DNA of 64,000 bases, from the NCBI RefSeq assembly GCF_028551275.1, contig NZ_CP117025.1, forward strand, positions 1,917,501 to 1,981,500, written 5' to 3'. The translations under genes and the position numbers were made by a program. How positions within the stretch are numbered: position 1 is the first letter of the stretch; each line of letters begins with the position of its first letter. The notes under the pieces are model-generated. The model saw only the letters and a program-made list of their open reading frames with translations, did no database searches and was not told where the DNA came from. Positions 1-7,454 of this stretch are shown piece by piece. The DNA comes from Sphingomonas hankookensis. Its GTDB lineage: Bacteria > Pseudomonadota > Alphaproteobacteria > Sphingomonadales > Sphingomonadaceae.

Positions 1-181
1 CGGCAGCCTCGAATCGCAGGTGATGACGTCGGCCAAGCGGTTCGAGACGCTGAATATCGACACCGGCGGCAAGAGTATCGAGCCGCTGCCGGTCGTAGAG
101 CAATCGCCGCGTCCGCTGACCAAGCTGGCGGTGGCTATCGCAGCGGCGGAGGAGAGTGCCGAGCTGGCTGTAGAGGAATGA
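1..181 (+). CDS. rmuC: DNA recombination protein RmuC, C-terminal end (partial)
   Basis: Only the last 59 codons and the TGA stop are in the window; the gene enters from the left edge, with codons in phase from base 2. The tail reads GSLESQVMTSAKRFETL and, a little later, VVEQSPRPLTKLA. This matches the conserved C-terminus of RmuC, where a coiled-coil/nuclease-like core ends in a short 'GSLE..V...A++FE' helix and a 'PLxxVEQxxRxLT' motif. RmuC limits DNA inversion and rearrangement. The catalytic core lies outside the window, so the call rests on the tail alone. Confidence 0.75.
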   Translation, partial: GSLESQVMTSAKRFETLNIDTGGKSIEPLPVVEQSPRPLTKLAVAIAAAEESAELAVEE

Positions 182-195
182 GATTTCTTCCTGCC

Positions 196-232
196 GTTAC
201 CCCGGCTCAAGGCCGGGGAGACGATGACGCTG
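196..232. repeat. Partial copy of the CCCCGG...CCGGGG palindromic repeat
   Basis: A short ACCCCGGCTCAAGGCCGGGG inverted repeat lies between the converging rmuC and ureohydrolase genes. It resembles a degenerate half of the dispersed palindrome family seen complete at 5842, 13658 and 29124. Its position between convergent genes fits a bidirectional terminator. Confidence 0.5.
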
Positions 233-257
233 CGGGCAGCGGGTCATCTCGACCGTC

Positions 258-1175
258 TTACGCCCCCAAAACCAGTCCCATCGTCACCGCCACGATCCGC
301 GCGGCCATCGCCGCACACAATCGATGCGGATCGTCGCGCGCCGGCACATATTCCGCCAGGACCAGCCCCGCGATCTCGCCCCTCTCGGCAAGTGCCGTCA
401 GCAGCAGCACGACCTCCTCGTAGCGTAACCCGCCCGGCGTCGGCATCGCCACCGCCGGGAACACCGCCGGATCGATCCCGTCGCAGTCGATCGACACCAG
501 ATACCGCCCGCCCGCCGGCACCTGATCGATCGCGGCGTCGATCCCGCCCCGGATCAGGTCATAGGCGGTAACGATCCGGCTGCCCCAGCCACGTGCATCC
601 TCGATCTGCCACGCGCCACCGCTGCCCAGCCCGCGCACCCCGACCTGCACCATGCCCGTGACATGCGGCATCTCCGCCAGCCGCCGCATCGGCGAGCCAT
701 AGCCGAGCGGCTCGCCCCGGATATCGTCGCCCCAATCGACATGCGCGTCGATCTGCACAACGGTCAGCGGCCCATGATCGGCGAAGGCGCTAGCGAACGG
801 GATCGGCACCGAATCATCGCCGCCCAGCAGGATCGGCACCGCACCGGCGTTCAGCACAGTCCGCGTCGTCGCCTCGATCCGCTCGCGATTGCCGGCCGCA
901 TCCTGCGGCCGCGTATCGACATCGCCGACATCCACCACCCCCCGCGCGTCATTCGGATCGGGGAAAGGCGTGAAGCCGAGGTCGAAATCGATCTGCGACA
1001 ATTGCCGCGCGAACCCCAGCGACGCCGCACGGACCGCCGCCGGTGCCTCGGCCGAATGGCTCGGTTCGCCATCATCATAGGGCGTCGCCTCGCTCGCGCC
1101 GAACAGCACGATGCTGGGCTGGTCCAGCGCATCGATATCGGCGGCGGGCAGGGCGGCGAAGGTCGGGCGGGTCAT
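258..1175 (-). CDS. Arginase/agmatinase-family ureohydrolase
   Basis: A 305-residue protein of the ureohydrolase fold, which uses two Mn ions to hydrolyse a guanidino group to urea plus an amine. Metal-site motifs are DAHVD (about residues 143-147) and SIDCDGIDP (228-236). The first motif, normally GGDHS with a metal-binding His, reads GGDDS (118-122). I believe this variant occurs in some proteobacterial agmatinase-like proteins, so it need not mean loss of activity, but the substrate (agmatine, guanidinobutyrate, arginine or other) cannot be told from sequence. ATG at 1175 follows GAGAGGGG. It starts 30 bp after the SpoU methyltransferase and may share its transcript. Confidence 0.8.
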   Translation of the reverse strand: MTRPTFAALPAADIDALDQPSIVLFGASEATPYDDGEPSHSAEAPAAVRAASLGFARQLSQIDFDLGFTPFPDPNDARGVVDVGDVDTRPQDAAGNRERIEATTRTVLNAGAVPILLGGDDSVPIPFASAFADHGPLTVVQIDAHVDWGDDIRGEPLGYGSPMRRLAEMPHVTGMVQVGVRGLGSGGAWQIEDARGWGSRIVTAYDLIRGGIDAAIDQVPAGGRYLVSIDCDGIDPAVFPAVAMPTPGGLRYEEVVLLLTALAERGEIAGLVLAEYVPARDDPHRLCAAMAARIVAVTMGLVLGA

Positions 1176-1205
1176 CCCCTCTCAATCCCTCGCGACGCGG
1201 AAGGT

Positions 1206-2003
1206 TCAGGGCCGATGCTGCCCCAGCACCGTGTAGGCCATCACCGCCGTCGCCACCGCGGCGTTCAGGCTGTCGGCCTTGCCCAGCATCGGGATCTTCA
1301 CCAGCAGGTCGCATTCGGCAGCCATATGGTCCGGCATCCCCTGCGCCTCGTTGCCGGTCAGCAGGAAGGTCGGATCGGGATAGGTCGGCGCGCGATAGTC
1401 ATGCTCGGTATCGAGGCTAAGACCGACCAACGTCCCCGGCCCACTGCGCAGCCAGTCCCTGAACGTCGCCCAATCGGCCCGCGCGACCGCGACGGTGAAG
1501 ATCGCCCCCATGCTCGCGCGCACCGCCTCGACCGAAAACGGGTCGACGCACTCGTCGATCAGGATCAGTCCGCCCGCGCCCGTCGCATCGGCGGTGCGCA
1601 GGATCGTCCCCAGATTGCCCGGATCACGCAGGCGTTCGGCGACCAGCCATAGCGACGCATTGCGCCGGTCGATCTGCGCCAACTCGGTGGAGAATTCGTC
1701 ATAGACGCCGACGACCGACCCCGGATTGTCCTTGCCCGACAGTTTCGACAGGATGTCGACCGTGGTCGAAATCGCGATGCCGCCCGCCGCCTCGGTCTCC
1801 TCGATCAGCGTCTCCAGCAGCGGATGCTGCTCGCCGCTCGCGAAATACAGCTCGGCCGGCAGCCACCCCGCCTCGCGCGCTTCGGTCAGGATGCGCAGGC
1901 CCTCGGCCAGGAAGCGGCGCTGGTCGCGGCGATGGCGCTTCTCCCGCAGGTTGCGGGCGGCCTTCACCATCGGGTTCGAATAGGCGGTAATTTCGCGTGG
2001 CAT
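1206..2003 (-). CDS. TrmH/SpoU-family RNA 2'-O-methyltransferase
   Basis: A 265-residue SPOUT methyltransferase acting on rRNA or tRNA ribose with S-adenosylmethionine. The N-terminal third is the substrate-binding domain (KAARNLREKRHRRDQRRF near the start). The C-terminal trefoil-knot domain carries all three SpoU motifs: RDPGNLGTILRTADA (motif 1), LLTGNEAQGM (motif 2) and IPMLGKADSLNAAVAT (motif 3). Length and N-domain are RlmB/TsnR-like, but the target nucleotide cannot be inferred. Its start is 9 bp past the stop of the upstream 73-residue membrane protein, so the two are probably cotranscribed. Confidence 0.88.
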   Translation of the reverse strand: MPREITAYSNPMVKAARNLREKRHRRDQRRFLAEGLRILTEAREAGWLPAELYFASGEQHPLLETLIEETEAAGGIAISTTVDILSKLSGKDNPGSVVGVYDEFSTELAQIDRRNASLWLVAERLRDPGNLGTILRTADATGAGGLILIDECVDPFSVEAVRASMGAIFTVAVARADWATFRDWLRSGPGTLVGLSLDTEHDYRAPTYPDPTFLLTGNEAQGMPDHMAAECDLLVKIPMLGKADSLNAAVATAVMAYTVLGQHRP

Positions 2004-2012
2004 GGCCTCCGC

Positions 2013-2234
2013 CTAGCGCTCCTCGCGCTCCGCGTCGATGGAGTCGAGGATGCGCGTGCCCGCCATAAATACCGCGATCGGGCAGACCGCGAACAACAGT
2101 TTCCCGCCGATCCCGGGATATTGCGCCATGTAATGAAAGCCGCGCTCAACCGCGCCAACGCCCAAGCCGTAGATGACGAGGAAGGCCTCGAACTTCGACT
2201 TGATCGTGAACAGGTTTTTCAGCCGGGTCAGCAT
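2013..2234 (-). CDS. Small conserved membrane protein, function unknown
   Basis: A 73-residue protein with a basic N-terminus (MLTRLKNLFTIKSKFEAFLV) and two hydrophobic stretches, about residues 18-30 and 46-62, ending in a charged tail (DAEREER). No catalytic motif is visible. It is the first gene of a short leftward run with the SpoU methyltransferase. A perfect TACGCA-AAA-TGCGTA palindrome lies just upstream of its ATG. I recognise it only as a type of small sphingomonad membrane protein. Confidence 0.7.
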   Translation of the reverse strand: MLTRLKNLFTIKSKFEAFLVIYGLGVGAVERGFHYMAQYPGIGGKLLFAVCPIAVFMAGTRILDSIDAEREER

Positions 2235-2244
2235 GGTTCGAAAA

Positions 2245-2259
2245 TACGCAAAATGCGTA
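2245..2259. promoter_or_regulatory. Perfect 6-3-6 palindrome upstream of small membrane protein gene
   Basis: TACGCA-AAA-TGCGTA begins 11 bp upstream of the leftward ATG at 2234. It is more AT-rich than its surroundings and sits where an operator overlapping the 5' leader would be. No matching regulator is encoded next to it. Confidence 0.4.
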
Positions 2260-2264
2260 CCATT

Positions 2265-2317
2265 GGCGGTTTTCCGCCACTCCCGCCGCCCGACTGATGG
2301 TTAATTGTCAATTAACC
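2265..2317. terminator. Paired hairpins at the 3' end of astB
   Basis: Two inverted repeats lie beyond or across the astB stop. GGCGG-TTTT-CCGCC spans 2265-2278, and a perfect 9-bp-arm palindrome, GGTTAATTG-T-CAATTAACC, spans 2299-2317 with the astB TAA inside it. The first is a plausible terminator stem for the leftward ast operon. The second is AT-rich with a one-base centre and looks more like a protein-binding site than a terminator. Confidence 0.45.
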
Positions 2318-3560
2318 CGACAAGGTCGAGCGATTCCAGTAGCGCGCGGTGCGCCGCCTCGATCGCTTCGATCAGCGCGGGATCGCCGATATCGGCAGGT
2401 GCGATCCGTTCCGGCCAATGCGCCTCGACCACCGCCGCGATCCGGTCGAGCTTCGCGTCATCCACCAGGAACCGGGGATCGACCGTCGCCGGATCGGCCA
2501 CGACCCGCAGCCGCAGGCAGGCCGGGCCGCCGCCATTGGCCATCGATTCGCGGACATCGACAACCTCCAGCCGGCGGATCGGTCCGTTGCCGGCGACCAT
2601 TTCCTGCAACCACGTCCACACCCGTTCATTGTCGCGCGCTTCGCTCGGCAGGATCAGCACCATGCCGCCGCCATCGGGCAGGGTCACCAACTGCGCATTG
2701 AACAGGTAGGAGGTGATCGCGTCGGCAAGGCTGACCCGGTCGGCCGGAACCTCGATGATCTCGACCGATGGCATTGCCGCACGCAGGTCGGCGAAGAAGC
2801 GATCGCGGTCCTCGAACGCCTGTTCATGCGCGAACAGCACCCGCTCGTTCGCCACCGCGACGACGTCGTTATGGAATGCGCCCGCCGCGATCGCCGCGTC
2901 GGACTGCCGCGCCAACAGCGTCCGTGCCGGATCGAGGCCGTGGGCGCGCGCAATCGCTTCCGACGCCTCGCGATGCTGACGCGCGGGAAAGGGGCCGCCG
3001 CTCACGCCATAGACGAACACCTCGACTCCCTGTGCACCATGGGTTTCGCACAACCGCATATGGTTCGCCGCGCCCTCGTCGCCGAACGGGGCGGGCACCG
3101 GACCGTGCACGGCAAAGGCCGGATCGGCAAAGGCGATCCGCAACTGGGCCAACGTCTGCGGCCATTCATGGCTGCGATGCGGCATCGTCACCAGATTGGC
3201 GACGGTCAGGTGGCAGCGCCCGTCACCGCAATCGTTGGCCGGCGAAACCGTCGCCGCATTGGCCGCCCACATTGCCGACGCCGACAGCGCCTGTGCCCGG
3301 AGATGCGGCGGGGCACCGGCATAGTCCGTCGCGAGTTTCGCCAGCCAGCCATGGTCCGGGCGCGGATGCGGTAACAAAATGCCCTGCGTCAGCCCGAGCG
3401 CAAGGTTCGCGCGCATCTTGGCGATCCCCTGCAACGCCGCCGCGCGCGGCCGCGACGTCTCGCCCGCATTGCGCGTCGCCGCCAGATTGCCATGGCTCAG
3501 CCCGGCATAATTGTGGCTGGGACCGATGATCCCGTCGAAATTGATCTCGCGCACGCTCAT
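2301..3560 (-). CDS. astB: N-succinylarginine dihydrolase
   Basis: A 419-residue enzyme of the arginine succinyltransferase (AST) pathway. It converts N2-succinylarginine to N2-succinylornithine, CO2 and two ammonia. The start is typical of the family (MSVREINFDGIIGPSHNYAG). The amidinotransferase-fold catalytic set is visible: a His in MRLCETHG, His in AFHNDVVAVAN, and the nucleophilic Cys in NGGGPACLRLRVV near residue 350. Length equals the family norm. ATG at 3560 overlaps the astA stop (ATGA), so the two are translationally coupled. A longer upstream reading would run into astA and is not needed. Confidence 0.95.
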   Translation of the reverse strand: MSVREINFDGIIGPSHNYAGLSHGNLAATRNAGETSRPRAAALQGIAKMRANLALGLTQGILLPHPRPDHGWLAKLATDYAGAPPHLRAQALSASAMWAANAATVSPANDCGDGRCHLTVANLVTMPHRSHEWPQTLAQLRIAFADPAFAVHGPVPAPFGDEGAANHMRLCETHGAQGVEVFVYGVSGGPFPARQHREASEAIARAHGLDPARTLLARQSDAAIAAGAFHNDVVAVANERVLFAHEQAFEDRDRFFADLRAAMPSVEIIEVPADRVSLADAITSYLFNAQLVTLPDGGGMVLILPSEARDNERVWTWLQEMVAGNGPIRRLEVVDVRESMANGGGPACLRLRVVADPATVDPRFLVDDAKLDRIAAVVEAHWPERIAPADIGDPALIEAIEAAHRALLESLDLVGLIDN

Positions 3561-4567
3561 CGCGCCACCTGCGATACCGTGTCGCCGACCGCGACGTTCA
3601 GCGCGCGGGCGGCTTCGGCATCGATCACGATCCCGTCGTCGCGCACCGTCGCATCGCCCATGCACGCGCGGAAATCGGAAAGGCGCCCGGTCGACAGCAG
3701 CGACGGGGTGCCGCCTTCGCCGATCGCCACCACCTGCCGCTCGCGCCGGTCGCGGATCGTCGCGATCTGGTCGGTCCGCGCGGTCATGGTCGGCCCGCCA
3801 TCGAAGATGTCGACATAATTCTCATAGGCAAAGCCTTCATTCTCCAGCATCCGCATCGCCGCGCGACCGGTCGGATGGGGCAGGCCGATGACCCCGCGCG
3901 CCGCTTCGGGCAGCATCGCGATATAGACCGGGTGGCGCGGCATCAGGTCGGCGATGAACTGGTTGCCATGGATCGCATTGAACTGGTCGGCGTCCTGGAA
4001 CGTCATGCCGAAGAAGCGCCCGGCAACCCCGTCCCAGAAGGGCGATCCGCCCGCTTCGTCGATGATCCCGCGCAGCTCCGCCAGCACCCGGTCGGCAAAG
4101 CGCCCGCGATGCCGCGCGATGAACAGATAGCGCGACCGGGCGAGCAGCAGCCCCAGCCCGCCGGCCCGCTCGCCCGGATGCAGGAACAGCCCGCCGACCT
4201 CGCTCGACCCTTCCAGATCGTTGACGAGGTTCAGGATGTCCGCGCGGAAGGTGCGGCCCAGCGCCTCGCTATGCTTGGTCAGCGTCGCGACGCGGTACGA
4301 ATAGAAGGGCCAGCGCTGCCCGACCTTGGTGAACACTTGGCAGGTGCCGCGCACCTCGCCGGTGTCGATATTCTCCAGCACCAGCACGAACACCTCGTCG
4401 CGCGGGGCGTCCTCTTCATGGCTGAACGCGACGGCGCTGCGTTCCAGTCGGGTCATCAGAGCATTGCGGTCGGGGGGCAGGTTGGTGAAGCCGCCGCCGG
4501 TCAGCTTCGCCATTTCGTAGAGATATTTCAGGTCGCTTTCGCGCGCCGCACGGATTCGAAACGTCAC
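3557..4567 (-). CDS. astA: Arginine N-succinyltransferase
   Basis: A 336-residue GNAT-fold enzyme catalysing the first AST step, succinyl-CoA plus arginine to N2-succinylarginine. The N-terminus VTFRIRAARESDLKYLYEMA and the central LFLHPGERAGGLGLLLARSR block (acyl-CoA binding) are characteristic. GTG at 4567 is chosen because it follows AGGGGGG and fits the family N-terminus. The GTG overlaps the stop of the upstream M20 hydrolase (GTGA), and its own stop overlaps astB. astC, astD and astE are not in this window. Confidence 0.94.
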   Translation of the reverse strand: MTFRIRAARESDLKYLYEMAKLTGGGFTNLPPDRNALMTRLERSAVAFSHEEDAPRDEVFVLVLENIDTGEVRGTCQVFTKVGQRWPFYSYRVATLTKHSEALGRTFRADILNLVNDLEGSSEVGGLFLHPGERAGGLGLLLARSRYLFIARHRGRFADRVLAELRGIIDEAGGSPFWDGVAGRFFGMTFQDADQFNAIHGNQFIADLMPRHPVYIAMLPEAARGVIGLPHPTGRAAMRMLENEGFAYENYVDIFDGGPTMTARTDQIATIRDRRERQVVAIGEGGTPSLLSTGRLSDFRACMGDATVRDDGIVIDAEAARALNVAVGDTVSQVAR

Positions 4568-5757
4568 AATCCCCCCTGTGCCACTATTCGGGCTATCGCC
4601 AGCGCCGACAGGCGGGCGCGTTCGGCCAGGCTGTCGACGATCATAAATTCCTCTGCCGAATGGATCGCGCCGCCGCGCACGCCCATCGTGTCGATCACCG
4701 GCACCCCGGCGGCGGCAATGTTGTTGCCATCGCATACCCCGCCGGTGTCGCGCCACGCGATCGGGATCGACAGGTCGGCGCCGGCCGCCTGCACCAGCGC
4801 GAACAGCTTCGCCGCACCCGCATCGATCGGCTTGGGCGGGCGGTTGAAGCTGCCGTGCACCGCGATCGTCACGTCGTGCTGCGCGGCGACCATCGCCACC
4901 GCCGCGTCGATCTGCGACCGGGCGCGTTCGATCTCGTCCAACCCGTGCGGCCGGAAATTGACGCGGAGCACGGCATGGTCGGGAACGACATTGTTCGGCC
5001 CGCCGCCATCGATCTTTGCCGGATTGACGGCCAATCGCGGCCCACGCACCGCGTTCAACCGGAGCGCGATGTCGGCGGCGGCGACGATGGCGTTGCGCCC
5101 GTCCTCCGGATTGCGCCCGGCATGCGCGCTGCGCCCGGTGACGACAATCGAGAAATTGCCGGTTCCCCCGCGCGCGCCGGCCAGCGTGCCGTCGGGCAGG
5201 GCGGGTTCATAGGTGAAGGCCGCGACCTTGCCCTTCGCCACCCGCTCGATCAGCCGCGCGGAGGAAAACGACCCGGTTTCCTCGTCCGAATTGATCATCA
5301 CGTCATAGCCGAACCGGTCGCCGATCCCGGCGGCTTCGACGGCCTTCAGCGCCGCCAGCATCACCGACAGCCCGCCCTTCATGTCCGCCGCGCCCGGCCC
5401 GTTCAGGGTGTTCGGGTCGGTATAGCGCATCGCCTGAAAGGCGTGGGTTTCACCGTACACCGTGTCCATGTGGCCGGTGAACAGCATCCGCACCGGCGCC
5501 TCGGGCCGCACGCTGACCAGAAGATGTCGGCCATGCTCGATTGCGCGGACGGTGCCATCGGCATCGACCGTCTCCACGGGATCGGGGTCGACCAGCGTGA
5601 TTGCGCCGGGCAGCGCGGCAAAACCGTCCGCCAGCATCGCCCCGACGGTGTTCAACCCCGGAACGTTGCGCGTCCCGCTGTTCACGGCAACCCATCGTTC
5701 GACCTGGCGCAGCATCTCCGCCTGATCGATCGCCTCGATCGACCGGCGTTCGTCCAT
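4564..5757 (-). CDS. M20-family metallohydrolase coupled to astAB
   Basis: A zinc-dependent M20 peptidase/deacylase of about 397 residues, closest in motif style to carboxypeptidase G2/ArgE/DapE relatives. All metal ligands are visible: HMDTVYG, GPGAADMKGG, NSDEETGS (catalytic Glu plus ligand), a Glu in TYEPALPDG, and the C-terminal GAIHSAEEF His. The lid domain carries GRSAHAGRNPEDGRNA. ATG codons at 5757, 5763 and 5772 are all possible; 5757 is chosen for the GGACAGG upstream. The stop overlaps the astA GTG. Because M20 enzymes cleave N-acyl amino acids, including N-succinyl ones (DapE), a role in removing succinate from AST intermediates is likely but unproven. Confidence 0.85.
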   Translation of the reverse strand: MDERRSIEAIDQAEMLRQVERWVAVNSGTRNVPGLNTVGAMLADGFAALPGAITLVDPDPVETVDADGTVRAIEHGRHLLVSVRPEAPVRMLFTGHMDTVYGETHAFQAMRYTDPNTLNGPGAADMKGGLSVMLAALKAVEAAGIGDRFGYDVMINSDEETGSFSSARLIERVAKGKVAAFTYEPALPDGTLAGARGGTGNFSIVVTGRSAHAGRNPEDGRNAIVAAADIALRLNAVRGPRLAVNPAKIDGGGPNNVVPDHAVLRVNFRPHGLDEIERARSQIDAAVAMVAAQHDVTIAVHGSFNRPPKPIDAGAAKLFALVQAAGADLSIPIAWRDTGGVCDGNNIAAAGVPVIDTMGVRGGAIHSAEEFMIVDSLAERARLSALAIARIVAQGGL

Positions 5758-5787
5758 CGTCATCCTGTCCATCGGGACGTTGTAGAG

Positions 5788-5800
5788 TGATATCGTATCA
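5788..5800. promoter_or_regulatory. TGATA-tcg-TATCA dyad upstream of the M20-ast operon
   Basis: A 5-3-5 inverted repeat lies about 30 bp upstream of the chosen M20 start. The adjoining string CGTATCAAA recurs at 19411 (inside a perfect palindrome) and at 24670. It is a candidate operator or promoter element for the ast operon; no experiment or known consensus supports it. Confidence 0.3.
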
Positions 5801-5841
5801 AACGGAACCGCTTGTGGTGGTCCATCAGTCAAGCCGCACCA

Positions 5842-5927
5842 CGTCACCCCGGGCTTGACCCGGGGGCCCGCTTCTTCTTCCTTCGTCCGCGAGGAAAAGC
5901 CGTCACTCGGATCAAGTCCGGGTGACG
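5842..5927. repeat. Dispersed palindrome, family A, copy 1
   Basis: An imperfect inverted repeat with arms CGTCACCCCGGGCTTGACC and its near complement ending GTCCGGGTGACG, separated by a CTTCTTC-rich centre. The same arms recur at 13658-13741, 29124-29206 and (left half) 43845-43900. It lies between the tail of the DUF481 gene and the start of the M20-ast operon, both leftward, so it may terminate the DUF481 transcript. Confidence 0.85.
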
Positions 5928-5951
5928 AAAACGGTAGATCCGAGCCAGACC

Positions 5952-6848
5952 CTAGAACGCGTACACCAGCGACGCCCGCCCGGTCGTATCCGTATTCACC
6001 CGCCCGACCGGTGGCCGGCTTTCGAACTGGATATTGTACGACAGCCGCGCCGACAGCGGTCCCAGCAGCTTGGCGTCGACCGCGGTCAGGCTGGTGACCG
6101 TGCTGTTGGCGTCCTGCAAATAGGCCGATGTATCCTGCCTGAGCGTCAGCGCTGGCGTCATCCGCCAGTCGAAATCGACCGACCCGCGCGCGGCAAGGTT
6201 CCGTTCGGCCAGGCCGGTGGTGAACGAAGTATAACGAAACGCCGGACCCAGTTCGAGGTCGAGCGTCACCGGCCCCTTGGCGACGACGGTATAGCCCGCC
6301 CCGCTCGATGCCGAATAACGGTCGTAATAGCCGAAGAACTTGTCCGATTCATATTGTGCGGCGCCATAGATATAGAGCCGGTCGTCGACCTTGTAGTTGG
6401 GTTCGAACGCCGCGAGATAATGTTCGCGCGTCGGGATGCTGTTGTTTTCCTGATAATCCGCCTGCAATTTCAGCTTGTGGCGCCAGCGATAGCCCTCGCG
6501 CGACAGGTCGAGCACGGCGGTGACGCCCAGGCTGTCCGAATTGCCGCTGTTGATCCACCCGCCGACCTCGGCCCGGCCCTTCACCAGCGCGCCGAACGAC
6601 GCGGTGCGCAGTCGCTTTTCGGTCTTCTCGGTCCGCTCGAACGTGTAATGCGACGCCAGTTCGGCGATCTTCTGCGAATGTTTCGGCGCGGCCTTGCGGG
6701 CATAGCGCACGATCGTCGCGACGTCGTTGTCATTGCCCGACGCCATCGCCTCTTCCAGCATCGTGCGGATTTCGATCGGCAGGTCCGGCTCGGGCGGGGG
6801 TTCCGCGAAATACAGGCCCAGGGGCAGGAGGAGCGCGGGGTTCGGCAT
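5952..6848 (-). CDS. DUF481-family outer-membrane beta-barrel protein
   Basis: A 298-residue protein. The C-terminal two-thirds show the DUF481 pattern of alternating beta strands (GGWINSGNSDSLGVTAVLDL, RHKLKLQADY) and an aromatic terminal residue (SLVYAF), typical of outer-membrane insertion. Residues 20-90 form a helical, charged segment that may be a periplasmic region specific to this group. The N-terminus (MPNPALLLPLGLYFAE) is hydrophobic but has almost no basic residues, so signal-peptide cleavage is uncertain. A GTG directly before the ATG (6851) is an alternative start. Function of the family is unknown. Confidence 0.8.
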   Translation of the reverse strand: MPNPALLLPLGLYFAEPPPEPDLPIEIRTMLEEAMASGNDNDVATIVRYARKAAPKHSQKIAELASHYTFERTEKTEKRLRTASFGALVKGRAEVGGWINSGNSDSLGVTAVLDLSREGYRWRHKLKLQADYQENNSIPTREHYLAAFEPNYKVDDRLYIYGAAQYESDKFFGYYDRYSASSGAGYTVVAKGPVTLDLELGPAFRYTSFTTGLAERNLAARGSVDFDWRMTPALTLRQDTSAYLQDANSTVTSLTAVDAKLLGPLSARLSYNIQFESRPPVGRVNTDTTGRASLVYAF

Positions 6849-6912
6849 CACCGCCCGCTATAGCCGATCGAATGCATATCGCCTGAACGATTCATCGCGG
6901 TACCGGGTCGGT

Positions 6913-7392
6913 TCACCGATGCAGATGCTCCGCGAACCCCGCCAGTACCTGTTCGTACAGCGCCTTCTTGAACGGCACGATCATCGTCGGCAGATCGGCC
7001 GGATCGGCCCAGCGCCACGCGCGGAATTCCGGTTCAGGCGTGCGGATGTCGATATCGTCGTCCGCCCCCTCGAACGCGAACAGGAACCAGCGCTGCCGCT
7101 GCCCGCGCCATTTCCCCTTCCAAATCTTGCCGATCATGTCGTCGGGCAGGTCGTAGAACAGCTCTTCCGGCCCTTCCGCGATCAGCCGCACCTTGTCCGC
7201 CCCGATGCCGGTTTCCTCGCGCAGCTCGCGGATCGCGGCGTCAATCGGCGCCTCGCCATCGTCGATCCCGCCCTGCGGCATCTGCCACGCCTCCAGCGTC
7301 GAATCGAGCCGCTGGCCGACGAACACCTGTCCGTCGCGGTTCAACAGCATGACGCCGGCACAGGGGCGATAGGGGAGGGCGGTCTTGTCCAT
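6913..7392 (-). CDS. rppH: RNA pyrophosphohydrolase (Nudix)
   Basis: A 159-residue Nudix hydrolase. It carries a complete Nudix box, GGIDDGEAPIDAAIRELREE plus TG, at about residues 43-65 and the YRPCAGVMLLNRDGQVFVG start of the RppH/NudH group. RppH removes pyrophosphate from 5'-triphosphate mRNA and triggers decay. The typical WRGQRQRWFLF strand is present. It is divergently transcribed from the deacetylase-like gene with about 60 bp between starts. Confidence 0.93.
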   Translation of the reverse strand: MDKTALPYRPCAGVMLLNRDGQVFVGQRLDSTLEAWQMPQGGIDDGEAPIDAAIRELREETGIGADKVRLIAEGPEELFYDLPDDMIGKIWKGKWRGQRQRWFLFAFEGADDDIDIRTPEPEFRAWRWADPADLPTMIVPFKKALYEQVLAGFAEHLHR

Positions 7393-7454
7393 CGCCGCTT
7401 CCTATCGCGGGCCAATGGCTTTTGCGAGGCGCATCGGCATCTTATCTCCGCAAA

